From Clostridiales bacterium (lineage in GTDB: Bacteria; Bacillota; Clostridia; Christensenellales; Borkfalkiaceae): a stretch of DNA of 64,000 nucleotides. Below are positions 16,411-25,776 of this stretch, piece after piece; positions within the stretch are counted from its first letter, which is position 1, and each line of letters starts with the position of its first letter. The notes under the pieces were generated by a model. The model saw only the letters and a list, made by a program, of their open reading frames with translations. It was not told where the DNA came from and made no database searches. The translations under genes were made by a program, and so were the position numbers. The stretch is from the NCBI GenBank assembly GCA_003538975.1, contig DPQQ01000014.1, forward strand, positions 1 through 64,000. Reading direction: 5' to 3'.

Positions 16411-18237
16411 ATGATAAAAACGCTTTTTACAAGAAAAAACTTCATTGCGATAGCTCTTTCGGTTATGTATTCCGTGCTACTGGTGTTCGTTTGCGCGTGC
16501 ATCGACGGTGCGCATAACTTCTTCCCGAAAAAGAATACGGTAAACATCATTGCGCAGGGTATGCGCTTTGAAGAGATTGCCGGCGGAACCGCAGGCTTTA
16601 TCATGGTTATGTTCGCGGCGGTATTCGTTTCGCTCGCGGCGGTAGCTATATGCTTTGAAAGACAGTTCGCTATATTCAAAAAAGAATCGCCCGCAAGCGG
16701 AAAGATGTTCGCCTGGTATTTCGGTACGGCGGCGGTAGCGATAATCGTTTCGCTCGTTCTCGGCATACTTATGCAGAGACCTCTGACCGGCGAAAACATC
16801 GGCAAGGCGATGAAGTATTTATGGCAGGTGATTTTGCTTACCACCGTTATTTATATAATGATGGTTGTAGTTATCGGCGCGCCCGTCATGCTTATCGTTA
16901 ACTTTTTCTTCGTCGATAAACCTTTCAGATTTTTCTCGAAAGAAGACGAACCCGTTTTCGACGACGATAACGTAAGTCTCGACGTTACGGGCAGTTTCGA
17001 CGGACAGACCACTGCAAACCAGGTAGGTTCGGGCGTTGCGGCGACAAGCGCGCTTCCTGCTACTTCTCCGGACGGCTCCGACGGGGCTTCTTCGCCAATG
17101 GGAGGCAAGACCGTCGCGGAAGACACGGGAATGAAAGACAGGGAAGAAGTATTCCCGTCGCTTACCGGAATAGACGAAACTTACGAAGGCTTCGAACTGC
17201 CGCTCGGCAAATCCGACGAGCTTTCGCTTAAAAAACTTGCCGATAAATTCAGACTGTACCTTGCTAAAGTCCACGGACTTTATTTCGATACGGATACGAT
17301 AAGATTTTTTATAAGCGGTTTCGCTGCGAGCCATTTCGAGATACTCGAAGGTCTTTCCGGTACAGGTAAATCGTCGCTCCCCAGATATTTTGCGGAATTT
17401 ATCGGAGCGAAAGTCTTGTTCATGCCCGTTCAGGCGACGTGGAGAGATAAAACGAGCATTTTAGGGTTCTACAACGAATTTTCGAAAACTTATACCGAAA
17501 CGGAATTTTTATCGTCCGTTTACGAAGCGAATTACGCGCCCGACACTCTTAACTTCTACGTTCTCGACGAAATGAATATTTCGAGAGTGGAATATTACTT
17601 TGCGGACCTTTTGTCCGTTCTCGAATACCCCGTCCCCGACTGGAAGATAAAAATCATGAGCGTTCCGCACGACTTTATTCCACCGATGAAACTGACCGAC
17701 GGATACTTGCAGATTCCCGAAAACTGCTACTTTGTCGGCACGGCGAACAGAGACGACTCGACATTCACCATAACCGACAAGGTTTACGACAGAGCCATAA
17801 CTTTGGAATTTACGAAGAGAAACGATCCCTTCGAAGTAACAGAAGAAACCGAAAAGGTTAACCTTACCGCGAGCGGACTTAAAAACCTTTTTACCGCAGC
17901 AGAGCTTGACGGCAAAAACGCCCTTAATAAATCGGACGTTGATAAGCTTGACGAGCTTTCGGACTTTATTTACGACAAGTTCGACATAGCTATCGGCAAC
18001 CGTATACTCAATCAGACCGAAAAGATAGTTCCCGTATTCATTGCGGCGGGCGGTACAAAAGAAGACGCACTCGACCTTATGCTCTCGAAAAAGCTTTTCT
18101 CGAAGATCGAAGGCAGATTCGAAGACTACGTTAAACCCGCTCTCGAAGAAACTTTAGACCTTATTTCGAAACTTTACGGCAAGGGCAAACTTTTCCGTTC
18201 CGAAAAGGTCATAAACAAAATAATAAAAACGCTTTAA
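16411..18237 (+). CDS. Membrane-anchored McrB-like AAA ATPase
   Basis: A protein of about 608 residues joining an N-terminal membrane domain to an AAA ATPase. Four hydrophobic helices fall at about residues 8-32, 58-80, 100-122 and 138-168. A low-complexity Ser/Gly/Asp linker follows to about 250. The AAA module then shows Walker A GLSGTGKSS (about 314), the FMPVQATWRDKTSILGFYN segment, Walker B YVLDEMN with SRVEYYFADLLSVLE, and a sensor region GTANRDDSTFT leading to VYDRA. This is the MoxR/McrB-like clade, often paired with DUF2357 proteins; the next gene fits that. ATG 16411 is preferred over TTG 16399; neither has a strong ribosome binding site. It probably remodels a protein partner at the membrane. 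A defence role is an alternative. Confidence 0.82.
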   Translation: MIKTLFTRKNFIAIALSVMYSVLLVFVCACIDGAHNFFPKKNTVNIIAQGMRFEEIAGGTAGFIMVMFAAVFVSLAAVAICFERQFAIFKKESPASGKMFAWYFGTAAVAIIVSLVLGILMQRPLTGENIGKAMKYLWQVILLTTVIYIMMVVVIGAPVMLIVNFFFVDKPFRFFSKEDEPVFDDDNVSLDVTGSFDGQTTANQVGSGVAATSALPATSPDGSDGASSPMGGKTVAEDTGMKDREEVFPSLTGIDETYEGFELPLGKSDELSLKKLADKFRLYLAKVHGLYFDTDTIRFFISGFAASHFEILEGLSGTGKSSLPRYFAEFIGAKVLFMPVQATWRDKTSILGFYNEFSKTYTETEFLSSVYEANYAPDTLNFYVLDEMNISRVEYYFADLLSVLEYPVPDWKIKIMSVPHDFIPPMKLTDGYLQIPENCYFVGTANRDDSTFTITDKVYDRAITLEFTKRNDPFEVTEETEKVNLTASGLKNLFTAAELDGKNALNKSDVDKLDELSDFIYDKFDIAIGNRILNQTEKIVPVFIAAGGTKEDALDLMLSKKLFSKIEGRFEDYVKPALEETLDLISKLYGKGKLFRSEKVINKIIKTL

Positions 18238-18342
18238 CAGATAGACCGTCCGCCACGGATAGGTTTCGCCGGTACAGGTACCGCGGTATTTGTACGAAGA
18301 GACCAACCCGTTATACGGGCGGCGGAAATATAAAAAAATCTT

Positions 18343-19623
18343 ATGATATTAAATAAGCAGCAGGAGTTTAAAAGTAACGCCGCCGGAGCGGAAGAATTTA
18401 TTTCTTCGTACGGCGGACTTTCGGGCGCGTACCCGCATATAGCGGATGCGGGCGACTTTTCGCTACAAAAAATATCGTACGACGAAGACGAACGGTATCT
18501 TAAAAAAATACTTTCGACCTTGCAGGTAATATCTTCCATTGCGGCGAAACCGCACGTTTCGACAAAGAGAGAAGAGATTTTTACCCGCATAGAACAGGCG
18601 GGACAGATTACTCCGGACGAGTTTTCGCGTGTGTGCCGGGATACGAGCTTGTGGAAGCGCAGGGGAGTAAGAATGATTCCCGAAGAGATTTATTACTACC
18701 ATAGCGAAGACGAACTCGCAATTTATGAAAACAGATTTATAGTCTTGCTCGTGAATCTTCTTGCAGAAGAGATTATCGAAACGCGTAACGTCTATTCCGA
18801 AAGATTACCTAAACTTAACGAAACGGGCGATATATTAAATGTAGACGACATAAATTCGGGAAGAACCGGCGCCGTGCTCGAGAGCCTTAAAGATATCGAA
18901 AAGAGAATAGGCTATATAAAAAACACGGATTTTTATAAGATCGTTTCAAAAGAAAAGTTGCCCGAAGGCAGAATTACGCCGACGAACATACTTCTTAAAG
19001 ACTTAAAGTACCGCACTTGTTTCAAGTTTTACAACGGGTACTTAAAATATTCGCATGAAGGCGAGTTTGCCGAAAATATGCTTTCCGTTACCGAAATTTA
19101 CATTCTTAAGGCGTTAAGATCGCTCGGTTACGACTTTAATAAAGAGAGCGAAGGTTTTTATAAGGCTTGTAACGATAAATTTGCGCTTGAATTTAAGTTT
19201 ATTAAGTCCGGCGTCGTTATTTTGTCGGTGACAAGGGGCGGTTTTACGGTAAAGCACGCGCTTTTTACTTATAACGCGGATAAAGACCATGCGTTAAAAA
19301 CGCTTGAAAATCTTAACGAAACCGACTTTGTAAGCGTCGAAACAGTCGGAATATGGTCGCTCAAAGATCTTATTACCGGCGAAACGCTTTCTAAAACCGA
19401 TATGTCGGAAGAAGAGTTTGTCGGATTGTGGCTTTTATCAAAGACAAAGCTGATAAATTCGGACTCCGCGGCGTATAAAAAATATTGTCCCGTATGCGGC
19501 GGCGTCGTTTACGATAAGGATAAAAAACTCATCTGCGGGAAATGCGGATCGGAATACACGTACGGGCTTCATGGTACCTGTACCGGCGAAATATGGCTGC
19601 TTAAGCTAAGGAGAGGCGTATGA
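18343..19623 (+). CDS. DUF2357-like partner of the AAA ATPase with C-terminal zinc ribbon
   Basis: A 426-residue cytosolic protein. The segment ELAIYENRFIVLLVNLL (about 125-141) resembles the conserved 'YENRF' core of DUF2357 proteins, which usually accompany McrB-like ATPases and can carry a PD-(D/E)XK nuclease fold. A possible remnant of that fold is NDKFALEFKF near residue 270, but I cannot confirm an intact active site. The C-terminus is a clear zinc ribbon: Cys382, Cys385, Cys398 and Cys401 (CPVC and CGKC). The stop codon overlaps the start of the ABC ATPase gene (ATGA), so the two are translationally coupled. Family call is moderate. Confidence 0.6.
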   Translation: MILNKQQEFKSNAAGAEEFISSYGGLSGAYPHIADAGDFSLQKISYDEDERYLKKILSTLQVISSIAAKPHVSTKREEIFTRIEQAGQITPDEFSRVCRDTSLWKRRGVRMIPEEIYYYHSEDELAIYENRFIVLLVNLLAEEIIETRNVYSERLPKLNETGDILNVDDINSGRTGAVLESLKDIEKRIGYIKNTDFYKIVSKEKLPEGRITPTNILLKDLKYRTCFKFYNGYLKYSHEGEFAENMLSVTEIYILKALRSLGYDFNKESEGFYKACNDKFALEFKFIKSGVVILSVTRGGFTVKHALFTYNADKDHALKTLENLNETDFVSVETVGIWSLKDLITGETLSKTDMSEEEFVGLWLLSKTKLINSDSAAYKKYCPVCGGVVYDKDKKLICGKCGSEYTYGLHGTCTGEIWLLKLRRGV

Positions 19624-20378
19624 CCGAAATACTTAAAACAAACGAATCCGCCGAAAGAGAACCCTCGATATTGATAGAAGATCTTTATAAATCTTACGGC
19701 AATAAAGAAGTTCTTAAAGGGCTGAGCTTAAAAGTTTATCCCGGGGAACTTTTCGGATTCATCGGCAAAAACGGCATAGGTAAGTCAACCACCATCGACT
19801 GCATGATCGGAGCGAAACAATTTAACGGCGGAAGAATCGTCGTGGGCGGTTGCGATATAGTTAAAGATCCGCTCGGGGCAAAAAGCAAATTCGGCTACGT
19901 CGCGAGCGAACCGTCCTGCTACGAAGTCATGACCGGCTACGATTATCTTGAATTCATAGCCGGCATATACCAAATTTCGGAAGGCGAATTTATAAAGAAT
20001 TATTCTTATCTTTTAGGTAGACTAAAATTTGACCTTAAAGAACTTAAAAACCGCATTTCGGACTACTCGCACGGTATGAAACAGAAGCTCTGTCTTGCGG
20101 CGAGCCTTTTGTTCAATCCCGACATATGGATACTCGACGAACCGACGGTAGGTCTCGACGTGATGACGGTCGAAGAACTCAAAAAGATGATGAGAGAGTA
20201 TGCCGATCACGGCAAGACGGTTTTTATGACTTCGCACAATATCGAACTCGTAAGCCGCTTATGCGACAGGGTAGCCGTAGTAAACGACGGCAAGGTTGCG
20301 GCTTTTTACGACTTAAACAAAGAGCCTAACAGAAGACTTCAGCTCGGTAAACTGTTCGTAGAACTGTACGGGGAATAA
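19620..20378 (+). CDS. ABC transporter ATP-binding protein
   Basis: A 252-residue nucleotide-binding subunit. Walker A GKNGIGKST lies at about 49-57, the signature is SHGMKQK at about 150 (a degenerate LSGGQ), and Walker B is IWILDEP at about 169 followed by the D-loop VGLD and the switch His in FMTSHN. It is the CcmA/drug-exporter type used with ABC-2 permeases. Its start overlaps the stop of the previous gene by 4 bases, and AAGGAG lies upstream. The permease follows after 95 bases. The substrate may be a lipid, peptide or component of the surface structure encoded here; that is inference. Confidence 0.93.
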   Translation: MTEILKTNESAEREPSILIEDLYKSYGNKEVLKGLSLKVYPGELFGFIGKNGIGKSTTIDCMIGAKQFNGGRIVVGGCDIVKDPLGAKSKFGYVASEPSCYEVMTGYDYLEFIAGIYQISEGEFIKNYSYLLGRLKFDLKELKNRISDYSHGMKQKLCLAASLLFNPDIWILDEPTVGLDVMTVEELKKMMREYADHGKTVFMTSHNIELVSRLCDRVAVVNDGKVAAFYDLNKEPNRRLQLGKLFVELYGE

Positions 20379-20473
20379 TTTTGTATTAAAGTTTGGTAAA
20401 TTACGGTAAGGTTTCGGCGATACATGCCGGGTAAACTTACGCCAAAGGCAACTAAGACGAAACGGAGAAGTTT

Positions 20474-22066
20474 ATGATAAACCTTTTGATAAAGGATTTT
20501 AAATTAATGTTCTCGCAGAACGCGAAAAAAAGCGAAAAAATTCTTTCCGCTGTTTTCGTCGCGATTTTTGTTCTTTGTTTCGTCGCAGTCGAACTTTTTA
20601 TTTTCACGATGATAATAAACAAGGTTTCGACCGTTGCCGGCGGTAAAGAAGCCTTTCTGAGCGTGTTTTTGTTTATAATAACGGTTCTGATGACGGTTTC
20701 AGCGGTATTTTCGGCAAAAAAACTGTTTTTCGATCCCGAAGATATCGAAATGCTTTCGAACAGACCTGTAAAAAGCCGCCAGATAATCGCTTCGAAAATA
20801 ATAATTTTGTTTTTAACCGAAACCGTTTCGGCGCTCGTATTCGTATATCCGCTGTTTATAGCGTACGGACTGAAGGACGGAAGAACCGCTCTTTTTTACT
20901 TTACGTCGCTGTTTTATCCGGCGTTTTCGTTTCTGGCGGAAGCGGGGATCGCGCTTTTACTTGTGTATCCCGCGTATCTCGCTTCTAAGCTCCTAAAAAA
21001 CCGCCCGGTAGTAAAAATCATAATAGCTTCGGTTGTACTCGGCGCACTTGCGTATTTTTATTCCAAGGCGCTCGAACTATTCGTAAACCTTGCCGCGGGT
21101 AACGGGATGGGAACTCTTTTCGGCTCGGAAAACGTTAAAAAGCTGAATAAATTCAGAGAAGTCGTTTACCCCGTCAACTTTTTGGTGGATATATTTATTG
21201 AGAAGAAAATTGTTTCTTTCTTTATTTATATCGTTATATCCGTAATTGTGTTCGCGGTCGGCGTAACGGTTACGACGCTTGCTTACAACTATGTGAGAAA
21301 CGTCAGCTTTACGGTAAACAAGCGCAGCGGCGGGAAAAAACTTAAAGTCCGTTCCGTTATCAAAACGCTTATAAGAAAAGAACTTTCGCTTCTGTTTTTA
21401 AGTTCCGAAAATATTTTTTCCTATACGGGGCTTATCATAGTGCAGCCGTTTCTTCTGACGATGGTATTAAGGGCGATGAACGCTATTTTCGGATCGGGAA
21501 CGATGGCTTATTACACGAGCTTTATACCCGGCTTCAATGCGTTTGTCGACGCGTTTTTCGTTATAATATTTTCGACGACGATAGCCGGCGGCGCGAACAG
21601 ATTTATTTCGACCGAGCAGGCCACCGTAAAAAACATGAAGACCATGCCCGTAGAACCTAAAATTCAGCTTATAATAAAAGCGGCGTTGCCGTTCGTGTTT
21701 TCGACCGTATCGCTTCTCGTATCGGTGATAGTTCTTGCGGCTGCGGGAGTTATAAGCGCGCTTTACGCCGTTTTTATATTTCTGCTTGCGGATTCCGCTC
21801 TTGCTCTTTATATAGCGATTTCTCTTTACGAAGAACTTAAAATAAGACACGGAGTTGCCCGTAAAACGGGACTCTCGTCTGCGGCGTCGTATTGTCTTCC
21901 GATTGCGTTTTTAATTCTTTCGGCGGCGTTTTCGCTTGCGGGGCTTAATCCCGTCCTTTGCTTTTTAACGGGACTTCTGATATATTTCGCTCTTACGGGT
22001 TTCGGAATATACAACGTTTATAAAAAATCGGGAACGTTGTTTCTCGGACTGGAGGCGGTCAACTGA
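20474..22066 (+). CDS. ABC exporter permease
   Basis: A 530-residue polytopic membrane protein with about 12 hydrophobic helices (for example ILSAVFVAIFVLCFVAVELF and VFSTVSLLVSVIVLAAAGVI). It is the size and topology of the large ABC-2-like permeases that pair with CcmA-type ATPases, such as the ATPase encoded just upstream. The cytoplasmic segment DPEDIEMLSNRPVKSRQI after the third helix recalls the 'DLELLLSLPV' motif common in such permeases. CGGAGAAG precedes the ATG. The next gene starts inside its stop codon (TGATG), so this is one operon. Confidence 0.85.
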   Translation: MINLLIKDFKLMFSQNAKKSEKILSAVFVAIFVLCFVAVELFIFTMIINKVSTVAGGKEAFLSVFLFIITVLMTVSAVFSAKKLFFDPEDIEMLSNRPVKSRQIIASKIIILFLTETVSALVFVYPLFIAYGLKDGRTALFYFTSLFYPAFSFLAEAGIALLLVYPAYLASKLLKNRPVVKIIIASVVLGALAYFYSKALELFVNLAAGNGMGTLFGSENVKKLNKFREVVYPVNFLVDIFIEKKIVSFFIYIVISVIVFAVGVTVTTLAYNYVRNVSFTVNKRSGGKKLKVRSVIKTLIRKELSLLFLSSENIFSYTGLIIVQPFLLTMVLRAMNAIFGSGTMAYYTSFIPGFNAFVDAFFVIIFSTTIAGGANRFISTEQATVKNMKTMPVEPKIQLIIKAALPFVFSTVSLLVSVIVLAAAGVISALYAVFIFLLADSALALYIAISLYEELKIRHGVARKTGLSSAASYCLPIAFLILSAAFSLAGLNPVLCFLTGLLIYFALTGFGIYNVYKKSGTLFLGLEAVN

Positions 22067-24540
22067 TGAAAAAGAAAAATCTCGCGATACTGCTTCTTAT
22101 ACCGTTTTTATTTTCCGTTCTCGCAATGGTTACCATAAACGTTACGTACAACTACGTAGACGTGGATATAGCGGGTATAGCCTGGAATTACGGCGATCCC
22201 GAAGCGTTTAAGTTATCGGACGAAGAATATAAGCTCGACGCGACGGGCGTTAATCAGAAAAATTACGCCATAGCCGCAGGTAATAAGCTCGTGTGGAGAG
22301 TCGAAGAAGCCGAAACCGACAACACGGATCCGGCAGAAACAACCGGCGGCGCCGACGCGTCAGAAGCCGCGGATAACGATTCCGGAAATATTACCGCGTC
22401 CCCGGTTGCCGAAGTAATAAAACGCGGCGAGGGATATTATCTTAAAACGCTTCGCACCGGCGCTGTAAACCTTATCTGTTCGAACGAAAAGGGCAACATA
22501 AGCCGAAAACTCGAAGCGATAATTTACGATAAGGGCGTAATTCTCGCAAAGACGGAGATAAAACCGTCCGGCAACAATTACGACAAGACGATTTATTACG
22601 GCGAGTATGATTTAAATAAAAATGCCGAAAAGGTTCCGGCGAGCTTTACTCTTACCGTAGAAACCGAACCGAAAGAACTGAAAGACGCGGTTAAGGTTAC
22701 CTCTTCCGAAAACGTAGAGTATGATATCGTATCCGGCAAGGTTAAGATTAAATCCGCAGGGGAAGCGTTTATAAGCTTCGAAACGGAAGAAAGCGACATT
22801 GCTCCGTATAAGACGAGCTTCAAAGTCGTCGAAGGCGGCGTAAACGTCTATACCTACGACGATCTGTTAAATTGCACCAATCGTTCGGAATACGGCGAAA
22901 CGGTCGTTTTAAGAAAGTCTTTTCAGTCGGCTTCGTTTATGAATACCGCGCTCGGAAAGGAAAACAATACCGAACTTTTCGGGAAGAAAGACAAAAGCGG
23001 TAAATTTTCTTTCAAAAACGATATATACTCTTTTAAAACAAAATACAATCACGAATATATAGATAAGTGGAACGAATTCGTAAAATCCGACAATAAATAC
23101 TCGCCTATAACCGATACGGTAAAAGTCGGATTAAGAGTACGGAAAGATTTTTACGGAAACGGTTATACGATAAATCTGCATAATCTTACCTACCCGTACG
23201 AAACGGTCACTACGAGCGGCGGCGAAGAAGTGCCTTCGCTTACCGCGGATAATCTGTTCAGGGGACCGCTTCCGTTTTATACTCTCGGCGATCCTAACGG
23301 GCTTCCGCTTATAACCGCTTACGGGCAGGATAACGCAGGGTTTTATATCGACGGAGACAATATTACCGTAAACGATCTTGTCCTTAAAAACTGCGACGAC
23401 GTGAACAGTCTTAAAAAGCTCGAAACGGTCGGTACAGTTATAGAAGCGGACGGCGACGGAATAACGATTAAAAATTCCACTCTTACGAACGGCAAAAACG
23501 TTTTAAGAAGTTTTTCGTCGCAGAATCTGACGGTTGATAACTGTCTTCTGATGCATTCGCAGAACTTTTTGTTCGCGACCGGCTCGAACGAATATAAAAA
23601 GACCGACGGAAGCCTTGTAAAAGACTTTACGGACGGCGACGGAAACGAGATAAGGGCTAAAACTTCGGACTACCTTAAAAAGGGCGGTGCGGGGGACGAC
23701 CTTCTTAAAGAATATCTCGGCAATATTCCGAAAAATAAAATAGATAATTATCGCAATGCTTTGAGACTTATTCAAAACGGACTTGGCGACGATTCCGTAA
23801 AAGGCGAATATAAGGGCAGCGCGGTTATAAACAATTGCCAGTTTTATGACAGCGGCATTTCTTCGATAGTGTTCGAATCGCTCTTCAACGGCCCCTTTCT
23901 TTATTCCAAAGCCCCGTCGGGGATAGCGGATCTTTTTTCGGGTTTGTTCCCCGATCCGCCCAAAAACATTTCGGGTACGAGCTACCCGGTAAAGGTGGTA
24001 TTGTCGGGAGAAACGACTTTTTACGATTATAAGAACTTCGAGACGATGGATATTTCGGGACTTATAAGCGAAAATATCTCGACGCTTTTAAAAGAACTCG
24101 CGGGGGACGGCGGACTCGGCGGAATTATCGGCAATGTCGATTTAACCAAGTACGATATAAACATCGATCTTATATTCCCGCTCAAAGGCTATGTTAAAAA
24201 AGCGGCGGAGAAACGCAACGTTTCGTATAAAAGCGGCGACGCGGAATATACGAACATTCCCGTGGCGTATTACGGCGGCGGTTCGAATTATTCTGTAATA
24301 GAGTTTGCCAAAGATTATAAAAACACGTCGGCATTTACTTCCGAATCCAAAGTGGATATTATGGAAACGTACCTTAACATGAGTGCGTCGGAAGGTGCGA
24401 GAACGTATTACAACATGATGCTTAAAACGGTAACCGTGGTTACCGGATACGAACCGTTCCGATTTATTTTTACCGACGATTCTGCTCTTAACATGACGCC
24501 CAGCACCGAAAAAATGGCTATTTGGGCGAAAGGAGTTTAA
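22066..24540 (+). CDS. Large exported protein with beta-helix-like region
   Basis: An 824-residue protein with an N-terminal hydrophobic segment (residues 6-25, LAILLLIPFLFSVLAMVTIN) acting as signal or anchor. Residues about 85-110 are an acidic, Ala/Gly-rich linker. From about 360 to 560 it reads like a right-handed beta-helix: GNGYTINLHNL, AGFYIDGDNITVNDLVLKN, ADGDGITIKNSTLTNGKNVL, SSQNLTVDNCLLMHSQNFLF. No catalytic motif of a pectate lyase is obvious. GGAGG lies 12 bases before the ATG, which overlaps the permease stop. The ABC pair may export it or build its anchor; this is inferred from gene order only. Confidence 0.75.
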   Translation: MKKKNLAILLLIPFLFSVLAMVTINVTYNYVDVDIAGIAWNYGDPEAFKLSDEEYKLDATGVNQKNYAIAAGNKLVWRVEEAETDNTDPAETTGGADASEAADNDSGNITASPVAEVIKRGEGYYLKTLRTGAVNLICSNEKGNISRKLEAIIYDKGVILAKTEIKPSGNNYDKTIYYGEYDLNKNAEKVPASFTLTVETEPKELKDAVKVTSSENVEYDIVSGKVKIKSAGEAFISFETEESDIAPYKTSFKVVEGGVNVYTYDDLLNCTNRSEYGETVVLRKSFQSASFMNTALGKENNTELFGKKDKSGKFSFKNDIYSFKTKYNHEYIDKWNEFVKSDNKYSPITDTVKVGLRVRKDFYGNGYTINLHNLTYPYETVTTSGGEEVPSLTADNLFRGPLPFYTLGDPNGLPLITAYGQDNAGFYIDGDNITVNDLVLKNCDDVNSLKKLETVGTVIEADGDGITIKNSTLTNGKNVLRSFSSQNLTVDNCLLMHSQNFLFATGSNEYKKTDGSLVKDFTDGDGNEIRAKTSDYLKKGGAGDDLLKEYLGNIPKNKIDNYRNALRLIQNGLGDDSVKGEYKGSAVINNCQFYDSGISSIVFESLFNGPFLYSKAPSGIADLFSGLFPDPPKNISGTSYPVKVVLSGETTFYDYKNFETMDISGLISENISTLLKELAGDGGLGGIIGNVDLTKYDINIDLIFPLKGYVKKAAEKRNVSYKSGDAEYTNIPVAYYGGGSNYSVIEFAKDYKNTSAFTSESKVDIMETYLNMSASEGARTYYNMMLKTVTVVTGYEPFRFIFTDDSALNMTPSTEKMAIWAKGV

Positions 24541-24541
24541 A

Positions 24542-25633
24542 ATGAAAAAAATTATAGCGTTTTTGTTATGTATCATTACATGCCTGTGCTGTTTTTCGGC
24601 ATGCTCGTTCGCATGGGACGACGACACGACGATAACTTCGGCTTCGGTCGTTTATAACGAGCAGACTAAAAAATATTATATCGAGCTTGTTTACAGCGAC
24701 GGCGAAAAGAACCTTATCGAGGTCGGTAATCTGGACGCGATAAGGGGAGATACGGGAAGTGCGGGAGAAAAAGGCGATAAAGGCAACGGCATATCCGAAA
24801 TTTTAACCGAAAATAAAGGTAAATTTACCGAGGTAACCATAAAATACACCGACGAAGGCGTAGAAGATACGGTGTTTACCATCCCGAACGGCGAATACGT
24901 TTCGAGCGTGCAGCTCTTTGGAGCCGACGAAACGCATGAAGGTCCTTATCTCGTATTCACGTTCAGCGGAAATACCGAACCTAAAGAAATACTCCTTCCC
25001 GTTCCGAAGGACGGAACGGGAATAGAAGACATAACCTTTACCGACGAAGGAAAGGATATAAGTTGCGCGGGAACGCTTGTGATAACATTAACCGACGGTA
25101 CAGAGAAGAAAATTCCGGTTCCGGCAGCCACGGGCATAGCGAGCATAACGCAGGATGAAGAAGACGGCAGTTATAAACTCATAGTGACTTATACCGACGG
25201 AACGAGCGAAACGTTTTCGTTTGAAAAACCCAACGAATGGATGAGCGGTTCCGAATCTCCCAAAGCGTCCGACGGCAAACCCGGCGATTTTTACTTTGAT
25301 ACCTATAAAAAGATCATCTATAAAAAAGTCGGCTCTGATTGGACGGTTGTGATGGAATTCGAAACCGAACAGGACGTAACCGTAATCTTCAATGCGGAAG
25401 GCGCGGTTATAATAGATCAGAACGTCCCCGTCGGCAACGAAGTGAGAAGAACCGTTAAGTACGGCAAGTACATTACGGACGTACCCATACCGCAGATGAC
25501 GGGCAAAACCTTTATAGGCTGGTACCGCAAAAAACAAACGGGCGTTTCGGAAGGCGTAAAACCGACTTTGGGATGCTTTACCGATCTCACTCCCGTAACA
25601 GAAAACATCACCCTTTACGCATGGTGGGAATAA
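24542..25633 (+). CDS. Lipoprotein with collagen-like patch and InlB-type repeat
   Basis: A 363-residue lipoprotein. The signal MKKIIAFLLCIITCLCCFSAC puts the lipidated Cys at 21. Residues about 62-82 form a short collagen-like stretch (GDTGSAGEKGDKGNG). Repeated strands of the form 'ITLTDGTEKKIPVPA' and 'VTYTDGTSETFSF' suggest beta domains in the middle. The C-terminal 85 residues are a Listeria-Bacteroides/InlB-like unit (MTGKTFIGWYRKKQTG ending LYAWWE), the same module type as in the giant protein at 6674. The start is 1 base after the preceding stop, with AAAGGAG upstream. Last gene of the surface operon; likely a cell-surface anchor or interaction partner of the giant protein. Confidence 0.85.
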   Translation: MKKIIAFLLCIITCLCCFSACSFAWDDDTTITSASVVYNEQTKKYYIELVYSDGEKNLIEVGNLDAIRGDTGSAGEKGDKGNGISEILTENKGKFTEVTIKYTDEGVEDTVFTIPNGEYVSSVQLFGADETHEGPYLVFTFSGNTEPKEILLPVPKDGTGIEDITFTDEGKDISCAGTLVITLTDGTEKKIPVPAATGIASITQDEEDGSYKLIVTYTDGTSETFSFEKPNEWMSGSESPKASDGKPGDFYFDTYKKIIYKKVGSDWTVVMEFETEQDVTVIFNAEGAVIIDQNVPVGNEVRRTVKYGKYITDVPIPQMTGKTFIGWYRKKQTGVSEGVKPTLGCFTDLTPVTENITLYAWWE

Positions 25634-25776
25634 GTATTTAATAATAAAAAGCAATAATGGATTTTGTTCGGTTACGGGTTGAACTTATAAGACCTGTGTC
25701 GGCGAAATGCGACCGCTATATAAAGACCTATCGCCGGAATCGTACCATAGAAAATATGTGATAAGAAGGAGATTGT

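Noticed and set aside
16411..19623. A classical McrBC restriction system
   Set aside because: The ATPase is membrane-anchored, no McrC or McrA-like nuclease core is clear, and the neighbours are surface genes. Defence remains only an alternative.
24142..24627. A 161-codon minus-strand frame opposite the beta-helix-like and lipoprotein genes
   Set aside because: Overlaps two well-supported genes and has low-complexity His/Arg/Phe content typical of antisense shadows.
24720..24790. A collagen-like protein
   Set aside because: Only a few Gly-X-Y triplets occur, so it is a short patch within a lipoprotein, not a collagen-like fibre.
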